A DNA stretch of 64,000 nt from Nectonema munidae (lineage: Eukaryota; Nematomorpha; Nectonematoida; Nectonematidae). The stretch is from assembly GCA_030549495.1 (NCBI GenBank), contig JAUIRK010000715.1, positions 62,001 to 126,000 on the forward strand, in the 5' to 3' direction. The translations under genes and the position numbers were made by a program. Below are positions 1-13,600 of the stretch, one piece after another. Position 1 is the stretch's first letter. Every line of letters begins with the position of its first letter. Under the pieces are notes generated by a model. That model made no database searches. It was given only the letters and a program-made list of their open reading frames with translations, and was not told where the DNA came from.

Positions 1-1857
1 ATTTCATTTCCTTTAAAACCTGTTTCTCCTAAATCATTGGTAAACCCTTGGTTTTCTCCCGACCTTATGAAATTAAAAAAATAAAAGAATTATTATATAA
101 AAAATATAGAAAGAACCCGTCTTCTTATCAGAGTGAAATTAAATACAGAAATTACTTGAAATTATTTAAATACCAAGTGAAGAATGCAAAACATGATTAT
201 TACTCTAATAGGCTTGAACAAAATAAAAAGAACATATGGAGAACAATTAATGAAATATTAGTATTGAAAAATTAGGTTGCGATTACTCACCAATCTGAGG
301 ATTTTATACCATTTATAATGCGAAGTGAACAAACTATATCTAGTGACTGCCATAGTTTTCTTGATGATACTCTGTCTTCGAATACTGTATCTTTTTTCTT
401 ACCTTCTCTTAATATAGAAGCTATCTTCTCTTTGAAAAATTTGAAATCTATTGGGTATGATGAAATTTGTTTGAAAGCGGTTATTTCTTCTTTGCCTTAC
501 ATTGAAAATACACTTCTCTATTTATACACCTATTCTCTTCACTCTAAAATTTTCCCTAAGTGTCTCAAGCTGGCTAAAATAGTTCCTTTGCCTAAAAGTG
601 GTAAGAAACTTTCTCTACCAAACTTTAGGCCTATTTTTGTCTTATCGGTTTTTTCGAAAATCTTTGAAAAAATTATTTCAACTAAAATGATTTCTTTTAT
701 CACCAAGTTTGGATTAATTTTTCCTCAACAGTACGCTTTCGTTTCGGGATCTTCTACAGAAAAGTCATTACTACATTTTTGTTCTAGCCTATATGAAAAC
801 TTTTATGGTAATGTTTCTTCTTTAGCTGTGTTTATTGATTTTGCTAAAGCCTTAGACTCTGTAAACCACAAATTGTTGATGCACAAATTGTTTAAAGTTG
901 GTTTTCGCTCAGACTTTCATTCATGGCTTTTCAGCTACATATCTGATCGGCACATTTTTATTTCTCATAATAACTCTTCTTCATCAGTTTATCCAATGTC
1001 ACAAGGAGTTCCACAAGGATCAATTCTTGGTTCGTTGTTGTTTGTTCTCTTCATAATGATTTGCCTTCTTTTCTTTCAAAAAAATGTACAGCGTATATCT
1101 ACGCTGATGATGTAACTTTGTTGTTTAAAATGGCTGAAAATGATTCAATAAATTGTAAAGTATATGACTGTCTTAAAATGGTGTCGCTTTGGGCAAAAAT
1201 GAATTAGTTGAATATAAACTATGATAAGTGTAAGTATATGATTTTCTCTGGTAGATCTTTTTTCAATGATCTTGCATTAAAAATTTAAATTTCACCTAAA
1301 AAGGATACCTCATTTTAGCTTTCTTGGTGTAATTTTGACGGAAAAACTTTCTTGGACATTGCATATAGAGTCTGTTATTGGCAAAATATCACGGTATTCT
1401 GGCATTTTGGGAAAGATTAGGAAATTGGTTTCTCCAAAGGTTAACAAAGTACTTTATTATGCATATATATATCCCCATATAAAATATGCAAATATACTAT
1501 GGGGATCTTCTCATTATACGCTTTTGAGTAGAATAAACTCTCTCCAACAGAGATTATTTTTAAACATCAATATGAATGTTATTTTTTAAGATCGCTATCT
1601 AAACATATACCAAATCAACTATTTAGTTTCCTCAATTTTACCAATTTGCAAAGTTGCGTTTCTGAAGATTCTTCATCTCGAAGGATTAATTTTCCTTTGA
1701 AGATCTTCAAAACAAGACTCAAGAGTTGTGGAAATATGGAGAGAAAAAAATACAAAACCTATTTTTTCGGCTGCATTAAAACATATTTCATCATTGTTTT
1801 GTCTTAATATGTCTATTTGTTTCTCTAAATAAAATCTAATCTAATCTAATCTAATAG
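1..1857 (+). mobile_element. Non-LTR retrotransposon (LINE), 3' part with reverse transcriptase
   Basis: This is the 3' portion of a LINE ORF2, cut off by the window edge. Positions 48-275 encode the linker before the reverse transcriptase, rich in Lys and Tyr as in jockey/CR1-type elements. Positions 318-1115 encode the RT domain: motif A (VFIDFAKALDSVNH), motif B (SQGVPQGSILGSLLF), then the catalytic YADD in another frame near 1090-1110 (translation AYIYADDVTLLF). A further RT/thumb segment is at 1335-1589. A frameshift just before YADD, an in-frame stop near 1207 and another shift before 1335 show it is dead. The 3' end is a short tandem tail of TCTAA units (1833-1855), a tail style seen in several jockey/CR1/I-group LINEs. 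The RT assignment is firm; the clade is not. Confidence 0.9.
1833..1855 (+). repeat. (TCTAA)n LINE tail
   Basis: Four to five TCTAA units directly follow the LINE 3' end and separate it from an oppositely oriented LINE fragment. Short tandem tails instead of poly(A) are typical of several non-LTR families. Confidence 0.8.
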
Positions 1858-2590
1858 TAATTTTATTGATTTTATTTTCTTTGAAAATTATATTTAAACT
1901 TTTCCATGTGGTTTTTGAATCATGTGATTTAGAAAACTTATTCTCGTAGTACTTGCATTTACAAATAAAAATTTCTTTTTTTAAGAATTTTTCAAAACTT
2001 TTGAATTCTTGTTTCCAGAATATATTTTTGTATTTTTTTGTATAACTTATCTTTATATTTAATTTTTTCAATTAAATATTTTGATATAAAGGGATTAAAA
2101 TTAACTTTGTACCTATTTTTAGATCTGATTTGTTTAATTAATTCTTTAATCAAGTTGGCAACATATTCTGTGAAAATTCTTGATTTTAATTCTAAATCAA
2201 AACTCGGATTCAAAACATTTGACCAAACAGTACCTTTGATTTTTCCGATTAGAGAAATCATATCAAGCTTTTCTCTAATCACAAAGTCCTTTTTCATTTT
2301 ACACCTGTTTTCAATAAAAATAAATAGGGGCAGGTGATCTGATATTTTATAATTTATTGTTCCAGATAAATGTAATAAATCTTTAGAAACAAATATGTTG
2401 TCAATGAGGGTATCCGATAAAAATCTGATTTTTGTATAAACTGTCGGGATTAGCCCTAAAGATAAAAATTCATCTAAAAAATGTTGGACTAATGGGTATT
2501 TTCTATGGTTGAATAAATTTATATTAAAATCACCTATAATTACGGAAGAATTAATGTAAATAGATGCGAAAAAAAATTCCAAATTAATTA
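1858..2590 (-). mobile_element. LINE fragment: endonuclease C-terminus and linker
   Basis: On the minus strand, 2582-1992 encodes the C-terminal half of an APE-type LINE endonuclease: IIGDFNINL, then SLGLIPTVYTK, DTLIDNIFVS and the SDHLPLF motif (the SDH of APE endonucleases), followed by a basic linker. The linker continues in another frame from 2071 to 1841 (KCKYYENKFSKS region), so there is a frameshift near 2000-2070. The RT that should follow is missing: the fragment stops where the plus-strand LINE tail begins. It is a 5'- and 3'-truncated relic in opposite orientation to its neighbour. Confidence 0.85.
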
Positions 2591-5500
2591 CGGAAAATTT
2601 TTAGATCGCTAACACTGTATGATGGCTTTCGGTATATATTGTGAATATAGTACTTAGATCCAAACCATTCAGATCTAACTTCCAAAGAAAAGACTTCCCA
2701 GTTAACCGTTGAAAGGCTGTTGTTTAAAGTCTTGAAGTCTAGACGACACATGTTAAAGACATGCTTGGCTTATAATAGAGAGATTCTTGAAAGCTGAAAA
2801 CTGTTTTTATTTTTTTTTTATAAAAAAAATAATATATAATATATTATAATCTGTCGTACACTTTTGTACTCTTTTTTTGCAATATTAGTTTTCTTTAGTT
2901 TTGTTAGAAATAACAATCCATAAACCCAAGTATCATATAAAACTAAATTAATATATACAAATATTTAAATTTCAATAAATTATAACAATTATTATTGATA
3001 TTTTATGATGTATATAACTTATGAAACACATTCTGCAAAAATATACTAATAATATCGGAAAAAATAAGATATGCTAATTATAATCTATAAAAAAGAGGAA
3101 AAATCCCTGATGAAAACTCTAAAATGTTTGCAAGTATGTGATTTGTGTTAAATTTTGTGTGAATTCTGTTTAGGCCAATCTATTAGTCAAGCTTCTTATT
3201 GTTTTAGTGATAAAATATATAGTAAATTGGTTTTTTATTTTTAAAGTTTTTATGAGAAGGATAATTATGAGTTTGAATTAATATTTAATTATTCCAAAGT
3301 CATAAAAAATATCAGGTATATCCAATTATTCTAAGGTCCCTATGACATTTTTGAAGTGGTACTCCTGAAATGTAGTCGAGTTTCGAAGAGCCTTAGCGTG
3401 ACAATAATTTTTCACGGTATTTATTTTTTTCCACTTGGACAAAACTTTGTTATGATAAAAAATGTACAATTAAATAAATATTGTAGTTAACAAACTGATA
3501 ACTTTCTGCTAAATTTTTAAAAATGCATAAATATATAAATAAATGAATGAAAGAACTATAGTTGGTGCAGCGCTAGATCTCATCAAGCTGCTATTTGATG
3601 CAATCAATTGATTTTTGCAAGATCTATATATTATGTAAAATACTGTATTTTGTAGTTTGAGATCATTTCTTATTTTCTATCTTCTATATAAAGATTTTAT
3701 CGAAACTTTTGAAATTTATGTCATTTTTTTCCTTCAATTCAAAGAATTATAAAAATTTTAATTTTTTTGTAGTGTAACATTCTCTCTAGTTTTTAGTATC
3801 TGGTTCATCGCAATCAAGTTTCGTTTTATGTTCTGTATAATTCCAATAAGATTATCTTTGCTCTAAATAGTCTCAGAGAGTATTTATTGGCATATTTTTT
3901 CAAATTTTAAGACAAAGTTTTATTTAAAAGCTGTAATTATTTTGATGAGTGAACTCTAATATCCTTTTAATTTGCTTGAGTATAATAGCTTAATCGCGAC
4001 TGTTTTCTAATAGAGTATGATGGAACTCAAAAAATAAAAATATTATTTATTTTGTATATATATTTTTTAAAACGCATTAACGTTTACCCTTCTACAATCA
4101 CAAAGAAAAGTAAGAATGCGTGAAGATAATTGGGCGTCATTCAAAGCTAAAGAAGAGCGTTGGGATGCACTTCTGTGAACATTATGATTCAAATTTACGA
4201 TGCATATCCCGTTAGCGAGAATAACTGATTCCTATTACACTTCTTACAACATCATGGTTGATAAATGTGGTCAAAATAGGCCCAAAATAATACAGAATAG
4301 AACCGAAGAAGTATATGGACAGATTAAGTAGCAATGAACAATTTCGAAAGTAAGATAAAGGTATAGCTCACAGTTTTATCTTTCACTAAAAAAGGATAAA
4401 ATGTATGCGATTGTGAAAAGTTTTAAAGATTCTCAGTTAACTCTTTTCGGATGCTATCACAAATAAAATAATGGAATCAAGTAATTTAAATAGAATTAAT
4501 TGAGAGATACCCTCTTTTGTTTTCAAAAATCCTCTTCACTCCAAATTCAGAATATTCCAACTTTTAAAGTCGCATGGTGAGCGAAAGTTCTTTTTATTTC
4601 CATAACATTTTCATTGTATACGAAATTTCGGATTTTCCACACGTTTATAGGAGGGTAATGTTAAAGAAATTTATAAGTTTCACTTACTAGCGAATTAGCA
4701 AAAGCCCCAATTAAAAATCACGACCTTTTTGGCCAGATATTGAAGGTGAATGTAAACCAAATTTTTAGTTTCTCCAAGTTACTATGTATATAAATTAGAT
4801 AATATTTTATATGGTCAGCTTTTTTGCTTTTAATTTTTTTCAACTTCCTCAGTTTTGCATTCAAGAGAAGAATAATCTTCCATGGCTGGATAAGTGATGG
4901 GGATGTAATGATCGCGAATAGAACCCAGGATCACTGGCTCAACCATATCTGCAGAGTTGTGGAAATTTTATTCAGAGTTATAGTAATATGCAGACCTTGG
5001 TATATAAAAGTTTTATTATACTCGTAAAGAGGCAAAATGATTTTTAGGCCTCTCCTCTTCTTATGAAAAAATAATCCAGCGGTGGCCTTTATTTCACCCA
5101 TAAATCGCTAATTGGTCTTAAAAAAATTCAAAACTCTCTACTTTTGAATTACGTTTCAAACATTTAAAAACCAGCAATAAAACTTTTTTTAAATCAAAAT
5201 TTTAGTGTGAAATGAACAGAAAAATCAATCGTAACATAAGTTTTAAAATACAATCTAGTTTGCCTGAGGAAAATGTTCAAGAATCAATTCTAAATAAAAA
5301 TGGTAAATTGAAGGAGAAAATAAATAATAGTATTTACTTTCTTTTTATTTTTCCGATAATATTTGAAGATTATATATTAGGCTATTTTTATACAAAAAAT
5401 TCAGAGTTCTTTATCTTCAAGAGACTTGGTTAGGTAACTCTAATATTTAAAATTCAATTTTAACTCTCATTATCTTACCTTAATTTCTTGAAAAAAGTAA

Positions 5501-6950
5501 GTCAATGAATTAAGTCCTTTTGTACATAATAATTTTTTCATTGTTATGTCTGTTAATATAAGAAATACTTGGGAACTCGAATCTCGGGTTAAGGAAGCGG
5601 AGGCAAAGTATTCGACTGCGATTCGAAATTCCGACTAAAACCCGACCCCTATTTCGACTCCAAGTTCTTAAAATTTGAAAGTATTTAAAGCGGACTCTTA
5701 CTCACCGCTTCGACTCAAGAAGTGTCACTCAACATGTCTACACTAATTAAGCGTTTTTTCATTATTTGCATCCTGATCAAATGTCAAATCAAAAGTCAAT
5801 CAAAGCTTCGACTCTGCCTCCTAAATGATATCCGATTCAGACTTCGACACCGACCTCTTTCCTATCAATAACCATGTGACTTTCATCTACAACTTTTATA
5901 CAGATTACTGTCTTTAATTTTTGATAAATTTATAACCATTTCCAAGGGGATTTGTCTAATTTGTTGATTTATTCTTCTTGTGATATTTTTATACCCTCCT
6001 ATCGTACTAAAAGAGAGTTGGGAGGGGTGGTCTGCCCGAGCGCAGGGTTTTTAGTATTAATATATCATTAATAAAAATTTAATGGAGATATTTTAAACCT
6101 AATTCGAAATGTAATAATTTTTTTCCTACACGTTTTATTCCAATTTTATTATTAAGTTATGGGCGTTTTGAAGTATTATTCGAAATTTTGAGCTGCGGCA
6201 AAATTAGCATTCCTTTGGGCTGCATTAAAAATAGATTTCCAACTTCTACCAATCATATTACGTGATCCAAATTCATATATCAAATCACCTTCCTATTCTA
6301 ATCTCACTAGAGCTTTGCAATTAGCATTCTCCTCTCGTATTTACAAATATGATGTTTAATCAGTTTAAGTTTTCTCTCTTGAAATCCTCATTTAGTTGGT
6401 ACTTATTATAAGTGGCATATTCTGATAACCCTCAAGTATTATTGGGTAATGTGAAGAAAAAAGTTTTTATCTTTAAGTCTTTTTCAACTAACATTCAATC
6501 TCCTAAACTAAAGCAAAGTAATAAGTATTATTAGACAGATTCTTTTAATAAAAAAAGATATGTCTTAATCACATAAAACTTGTTATTATGGACGGCCTCA
6601 AAAATAAAAAGATTGTTCCACAGAATTACTCTACTCATTGTTTTAACACAATGATTGACATAGTTGAGCATAAAGCCTTAATACGAAATATTGTAATTTA
6701 ATAAACTAGAATTTTACGCCTTTTCTCCATTTGTATTATCGTTATTTGAAACCTGCATATCAAATAGATATCAAGAATTCAAAATACTTGGAACACCTAA
6801 TTTCAACATTAGCATAAAAGAACCTAATTGTATAAATTGGGATCTCTCTCTATTATTTATCAGTTATCTGAAGTCTTTGCGTCACTTGTAAAAGGAGGCT
6901 CAAAAAAAGGTTTTGAGAAAATATAAAATTTGAGATCATTATATTAATTC
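2591..6950. other. Intergenic, no recognisable gene
   Basis: AT-rich sequence with no convincing ORF or RNA gene on either strand. The ORFs near 4824-5027 and 5212-5433 have ordinary AT-rich composition and no motif I know. The one structured patch is at about 5570-5880, where TTCGACTC/ATTCCGACT words recur irregularly, as in decayed hAT MITEs of the CGGAGTCG type (compare 52881-53179). Confidence 0.5.
5570..5880. repeat. TCGACTC-rich degenerate repeat
   Basis: Several imperfect copies of TTCGACTC, GATTCGAAATTCCGACT and similar words lie within 300 bp that is noticeably more GC-rich than its surroundings. No termini or target duplication could be found. It is probably the core of an old MITE. 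Confidence 0.35.
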
Positions 6951-7410
6951 TGAAAAATAAAGAACATCCCAAGATATTTAAACTCTATGAGTCTCACCTA
7001 ATTATAAAAGCAAACAATTTCTACGTTATAAATTAGCTATGTTTTTCAATGTAAAGTAATCATTTTTCATTATCTTCGCTCAAGATTTATTTAAAAATTA
7101 TCATATTTCGCAATACTATGTATAGGCTCCATGTATATTTTAACCATTATGCTTGTAGCGTCACAAATTGACGTTCTCAAGTTTGGAATTTTATCTACAT
7201 CAGTGGATGATTTCATAAAGTCTTTTCTTATAATAGTCTTTATTTGTGCAACTGATTTAAATGATTAATTAATTATTATTACCAGGCTAAGTGCGTTTTA
7301 ATGTATCGTTACCAATATTGAGAGTTGTTAAATAAAAAGTCTTTTCGAAATAGAGAGTGGAACGAGGCATAAATTGCAAATTTTAATTGTTATTTTAAAA
7401 AATCGTAAAC

Positions 7411-7416
7411 TTTATT
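7411..7416 (-). terminator. Polyadenylation signal AATAAA, gene A
   Basis: AATAAA on the minus strand lies 15 nt past the stop codon of gene A. The same signal at the same spacing is present in gene B, so the 3' UTR is probably very short. Confidence 0.6.
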
Positions 7417-7430
7417 GATAAAAAGAGAAA

Positions 7431-7640
7431 TTAAATGCGATTGAACATCAAAAATACATCAAAAAATATTTCATCAGGGCTTTTTACTTTTGCGAAGTTA
7501 AAAGTCGTTTGTTGACCTTCGTTTATAACACGGACCATCAGCCCATCCTCTTTACATTCAATGATAATTTCATGACTTTTGTGTTCGTAGCGCGAATCAC
7601 AAACCTGCTTTTCGTGAAATACGTTTCCATTTAGCTTAAT
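7431..7640 (-). CDS. Gene A exon 5 (last coding exon)
   Basis: A CAG acceptor precedes 7640 and a TAA stop ends the exon at 7431. It encodes 69 residues starting IKLNGNVFHEKQVCDS, including HEIIIECKEDGLMVRV and a C-terminal PDEIFFDVFLMFNRI. It matches gene B at 63 of 69 residues. It is shadowed by no other convincing frame. Confidence 0.8.
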   Translation of the reverse strand: MKLNGNVFHEKQVCDSRYEHKSHEIIIECKEDGLMVRVINEGQQTTFNFAKVKSPDEIFFDVFLMFNRI

Positions 7641-10600
7641 CTGAAAAAAGAAAGATACATGAAGAACGATGACTTCTCTGAAAGGAACCCTCCCGAATTA
7701 ACAATGACATAACGTTATTCTATCCAAGAAGCATGTTATCCAACTTATAAAAAAGTTTAAATGACTGAATATACAAATAGTTTATTTGATTCCCTTTATT
7801 TTAAGTTAAAAAATAGTATCTACATTTTGCAAACTTAGATCACTCTAACTTACTTTCGATTAATTCGATTTTCGTTGTTCTTTCACTTAAAATTAAGTAG
7901 AACATTTTCATAGCAAATCTCCAAGAATACGAAGGCCATTCTTAATTTTAGTCTAGTGGATGAATAGCCATTAAAATGATTCTTCACAAAGAGAATAATG
8001 GCGAGGATAATTGATTTAATCTTAATTTTCACCTTATAACAAATAGAGTATTTTTGTGAGCATTTTTGAATAAAAAAAAACAAAGCGTCATATAGTAAAA
8101 CCATCTTTTATAGGATTCTATGAATGGAGACAAATAAAACGCTTACAAATAAGTGAGTAAAGCTTACAAATAAGTGTTGAAATAAGTGAGTGACTGATCA
8201 GTAAAGGAATGCTACGTAAAAATGTCGTTTTAGAGATTTAGAGTTAGCATTTAGTATAAATATAATCATCCTCCCTTTAGCTCAGTTCTTCGTGGTTGTA
8301 AGGATCGCTTGGGAAGAATCCCCTTTTAGCTTGGGATTCTTCAACATCCAGAGAAAATTAATGAATTGAAAGGGCCTTGCTGCACTACTATTCTCTATTC
8401 AAATTTATTACTCGATTGGTATAATAGTTGATAAGTGCTCAACTAATTTTTAAATGGGCCTTAATGTGTAAAATTTTGGAAATCTATTGTATGGGTTAGG
8501 ACTAGTTTGGAATTAGCATTAGTGTTAGTATTGGAATTAGTATTTGTTAGCGCTGAGATTAGGTTTAGTGTTACGGCATTTATACATACATATACATTTT
8601 CATATACATTTTTTGACATTCTTGACATAAACTTTCCTATTTATTTGCATTAATACACGTATGACACGAAAAACATGTAGACATTCATGCTCACATACAC
8701 ACAGTAGAAATTTATATTTGGAGGGCCAAATGGGGCAGTAATCAATTATTGTTACCGTCAATGATATCAATAATTTTTCTGTATTTTGATTTTATTTGCT
8801 TTATATTGTTCGTATAAGCCCATTGCCAAAAATTAATTCATTATTTTTAATTTGTAAATTTCAATTTTTTGATGGTGGGGCCCATAACTTAGATGGAAGG
8901 GCCCGGCCCCAAGTGCCCAAAAGATTAGTAAACATAACTATATAAAATATATAAAAATAATATTTCAATTATCTTTTTTTATTATGAACATATGTTTAAG
9001 GTTTCAAATTAAAATAGTTTTTTTCTATTTCAGATGGAAGAAACATTTTTTGCTATTAAATTTTTTTTTATAAAATTAAACAAATAGTCTTTTTAAATTT
9101 AAGACAAATATTTACTATCTAGATAGTAAGAATTAACTAACGGACCTAGTAATGAAGATGATTTCGTACTAACTAAATAGTAAAAAATTGATTTACTAGT
9201 CTTCCGAGACAAATTTACTAATTAAACTTGTTAAGATAATTATATATTTCTCTCTGTGACATATTGACATTAGACAATCATATAATGAAATAAAATCCCC
9301 AAAACAGCGGTATAGCCAGTTTGTCCGCGCAGGGAGAGTGACTGTATTTTATGAAGATCCTTCTATTATGCAATTTATCGTGTTTATGAAACATCGCTGC
9401 GTATTCTATGTTCGTGAATATGTCTCACTTTCGTGTTGACTATACATACATGCTCTAAGGGTTAGGAAAGTGCTTTTTTGATGTGCTACAATGAACAAGC
9501 ATTCTTTTTAAATAATTTCAAGAAAAAGTGAATATAGATTGAAAAAATAGCATGAACAGATGAAAACATGTGTCATTTTTTGACAAGGTTACAAACACGC
9601 CAAAAATAGTGTAATTACGAACTTTTGAAAGAATAAAAGATAAACAAAGTTTGAGAAAAGATCCATTATCCAAAAAGATAACACTGTGTAACAGATTTTT
9701 GTTCCTTGACAATAAGTGTTATTTTGCAAATCCAGAATCAATAGAAAATTACAATTATTTCTTTTAAACTTTTCTTTGCTGCTTACCGTATGGATTTTTG
9801 AAAAAAACTCTAAATTTGACAATTTTTTGACAAAATTATACAAGAATGAGTTATATTATGAACATTTACAAATATATCAACTTTTAAAAGGGCAGTTTTA
9901 CTAGATTTATGGGCATGCAGTAAATTACTTTCCAGAATAGTTCCATGAATATAGTCTGCGATTATGTTTTCATTGTATGCAATGTATCTTATTCATATGC
10001 TAGAGCTTGTATATGCTAGTTCATTTTATGCAATGAAGATCTCTATCAATTTCTTTTCTTTCTCTGCATGCTTCTTGAAAATTGTGGGTATGCTATGTTT
10101 TTTCAGACTTAAAGTCCAATGAAGACACTTGTTTTCCTTTTTGACAATTAGAAGAGCCATGAAAAAAAGTCTTTAAGATATATACTATTTATCAAGAACT
10201 TTAATAAACTATTTTATTAGTTTCAGTTCAATGTTTTGGAGGGAACAAAACTTTATGATCTTAATGGAAACGCATAAGAGTCCTATAAAAGATACCACTA
10301 TTTTAAAGTCTCCAATAACTCACTAGGCATTACATTCTTATTTCAAAGATTCCATTAGAAATTAGACCTATTTATGGTCTGGTTCAGGACAGGTTAAAAC
10401 TAGTCCTAGTATGGTTAAGTTCAGTCTGGTCACCTTTTGCAATATTTCGCTTCAGTCTAGTCTTAATAAAGGTTTGTTAGGGAGGTCCGAACCCTTCATA
10501 TACTTAAAGTTCTATAGTCTGGTTAAAGTCCTAAGATGAAAAAAGATAGGATAATTAGAAAAATCACCATTCTTTATATATATATATATATAATTTTTTA

Positions 10601-13600
10601 CAAAAACCTATATATAGTGGCTTTTGCTTCTGAAGCATATAAAATGCCTCCGAAGCGTTGCCAAGCTATCGATATTCCCCTTATTGTAGCATTATTGGAA
10701 TCATTTTAATGAAAATTATAAGTAAGTACAATCTTCTCGAAAACTTTTAAATGTTGAAAACAAATCTTTTAAAGATGATATTGCACATCATTTTGATTAA
10801 TATACTAATGTGTTTTACGGAATTGGAATTGGCAAATAAGTTTTAATTAAATAACAATAATGTTTTTAATAAATTGAAATTATCAAATAGGGAGACAGTG
10901 ATAATAAATAATTAAAGACTTTCAGGTTATACAGTTTTCTCTTAAAGTTTCAAAAAAATTAAAAAAAAACTAGAAAAATCACTCTTGACCCTATTCGTGA
11001 CGCGCTATTTTCATTTAATCAGTGACGGGGGGAGGGGTATTTTATACCCCCTTTTTTCTTAAACTATTGAATATTTTTACAAAATCTCCCTCTAGCCCAC
11101 TAAATAATTGATTTTGAATCTGATGGTGTCATTTATTTTTCATGAAAACCAATCAAACCTGTCAAAAAATCAATCAAACCTGTCAATTAATGCCAAATAT
11201 ATAAACTAGAAAATAAATTATAAATTCTACATTTTTGGGTTAATATTGTATTAATTTATTTAATAAACCAACTTTTGATGATTAATTGATCTAAAATATT
11301 TTACATGTGAGTAAATTTGCTTTCACAGGTTACTTAATGGGAAACACTTTTTTCATTATATTAAAATAAACTTATCCATACACAGCACATTGAAAAAACT
11401 CAATTTGATTCTGAAAATACTTTTGTCACTCAAGATTTAAATTGAGGTTACTGTTTAAGTTTAGTTAATTTATGGTCAGATATATTTTTATAATTTTTAA
11501 AGAATTTTCGTCCCATTTAGCAAATCGATCTTTCTCTATTTCTCATAACATCATTTTTATCAATATATACACATGTAATGAATACTACATTTCAATGTGG
11601 TTAAAATGGTTATATATTTACTTAGTTCAACATTATATTGACTTTTATATATTTAAGCACAACCGATAAAATAATTTTCTTTCTTGATATAATAATGATT
11701 TGATCCATGCCATAAATAGGAATGGGACCGAATTTCTAATCAAAGCGACCTGAGATCATGTTAGATAGAAGCCCATAAAATTAAAATTTTTAATTCTCAT
11801 AAAAAATTTTTAATAAAAAGTCTATAGATGGGTTTTTTATATTATTATTATAATATATTTAATGATAAATAATAAATTTAGCAATAAAATTTTTATTAAA
11901 ATTGTTTTAAAATTACAAGTTAGGAAATATTACTGACTGCTAATCTAACTAATCTGAGCACTTTTATCTCTCCTTACTTTGATACTTGTTCTCTATTTTA
12001 TCCTTCCCTTAGTTTACTAATTAAAGAGGGAGCTTTGAACTATAAATCTCAATCGGACCTCTATTGTTTTGCTTACAAATACATTTTCACCTTGTAGCCT
12101 ACTTCATTTTCCCTACTTTATATGATATCAAATTTTGGTCTTAATTCTTAACTGATCCTTCGTAGCTCTACTTTCATCAGAAATTCATTTTGTGCAATCT
12201 ATATTCGAAAAAATCTTTTCAGAGTTTTATTTAGCTCAGAATTAAAGCAATTTTATAACTTTTCTATTGAAGAATCTCTTTGTTGATCCTGTCTTTTTAT
12301 CAATATAATGTGTTGTATTATCAGTGCGGTTATGAACAAATATAACTCTGAATATTTGCTAACCACCCTTTTTCAAAATTCTTGTTCTTAGTGCCTTTCA
12401 TAATCTTATTTTTTTAATTACAAAAACTTTTTCACTTCTAAAATATTCACCAATTCACACCGAAGGAAAAAATTTGCCAAATTTGATTAACATTTATAAA
12501 AAAAATTGTTTGAAAATTTTAGATCGCTTTTTTAGTCAATTGATGTTTGAAATATTAACTAATAAGGTTAAGGTTTAAGATTTTTGATACATAATGTAGG
12601 AGCTTCTTCACGGTTTGGATGTTTTTTAAAAATCTCAATATGAGATTTTACATCAACTCCTATTTCTTTGTAAAATGGTATATCTTCAGAGAAGAACAGT
12701 TACATACTTGTTTCTTAAAACTATATATCTCCTCAAAGGATTACTATATCGACGATATAAAAGCACTTTATTAAACGTGTTACTATTTCATTTTTCTTAT
12801 GATCACGCGTTTTCATTTCAATGTGCCTTCAATTCCCTTACTTCTCGCATAGTACTATAATAAATAACGATTGTGAAAAAAACTTAATAAAAGCTATTTA
12901 ACTTTTAAAAGTAAAAGCTATATGTTTCTCTATCAGTTCACTTTTAACTAGAGTCTGATTTTACAAAGTTTGAAAAATATTGATAATCACATCTAAAGGA
13001 AAAAGTAGTTTTGAAAAAAATAAAATAAACACTGAAATAATTCTTACATAAGATCCGCAACCTTTTATTGCATCAGAGATGTAAGTTCCCCAACTTTGAA
13101 ACTTTCTTTTAAAAATCCTTCCATTTGGCATTCTGTATTTAAATTTCCAAAAGAGTTCATCAAAGTCAATGATAAAATAGAAATTCATATCTAATATGCG
13201 ATTTTCTTTTATTAGATAATACTTTCCAACCTTATCCACGACTAAAAATATACAATATATATATTCATCTTTTAGTTCATTCATCAGCCTTAACGTATAT
13301 AAAAGATCCTTCTTAAAATTTAGTTATTATATATTGCAATGTAATGTTTGATGGAATCTCTTTTTGCTAAGACATCATGAGAGACAAAGAGCCCATTTTA
13401 ATTATTGAAAGAAAGTGAGAAATTAGAAGTTTGTAAATTTGGGTTTATTGCGGGATTTTATTATGATTTAACATGGGCTAAAGATATTAAAATGCTTAGT
13501 ATAAATTTGATATGTTTTGTCTAAAACTTAATTTAGAAAAAAAGTTTTGTCGGTACATAACTTCATCGTCGACTTTAACAACAAAAAATAAAAAGAAATA

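Noticed and set aside
1-2590. Twin-primed single LINE insertion
   Set aside because: Twin priming puts the inverted 5' part upstream of the 3' part; here the inverted fragment lies beyond the tail, and the two pieces need not belong to one element.
9518-9904. Overlapping ORFs on both strands near 9.5-9.9 kb
   Set aside because: AT-rich composition, no motif, no counterpart in unit B and no splice context.
12961-13284. Exon 4 ORF read as an independent gene starting with its own ATG (MNELKDEY...)
   Set aside because: A good acceptor lies inside it, the bases just before its ATG carry an 11-nt indel between the copies, and only the downstream part joins in phase with exon 3.
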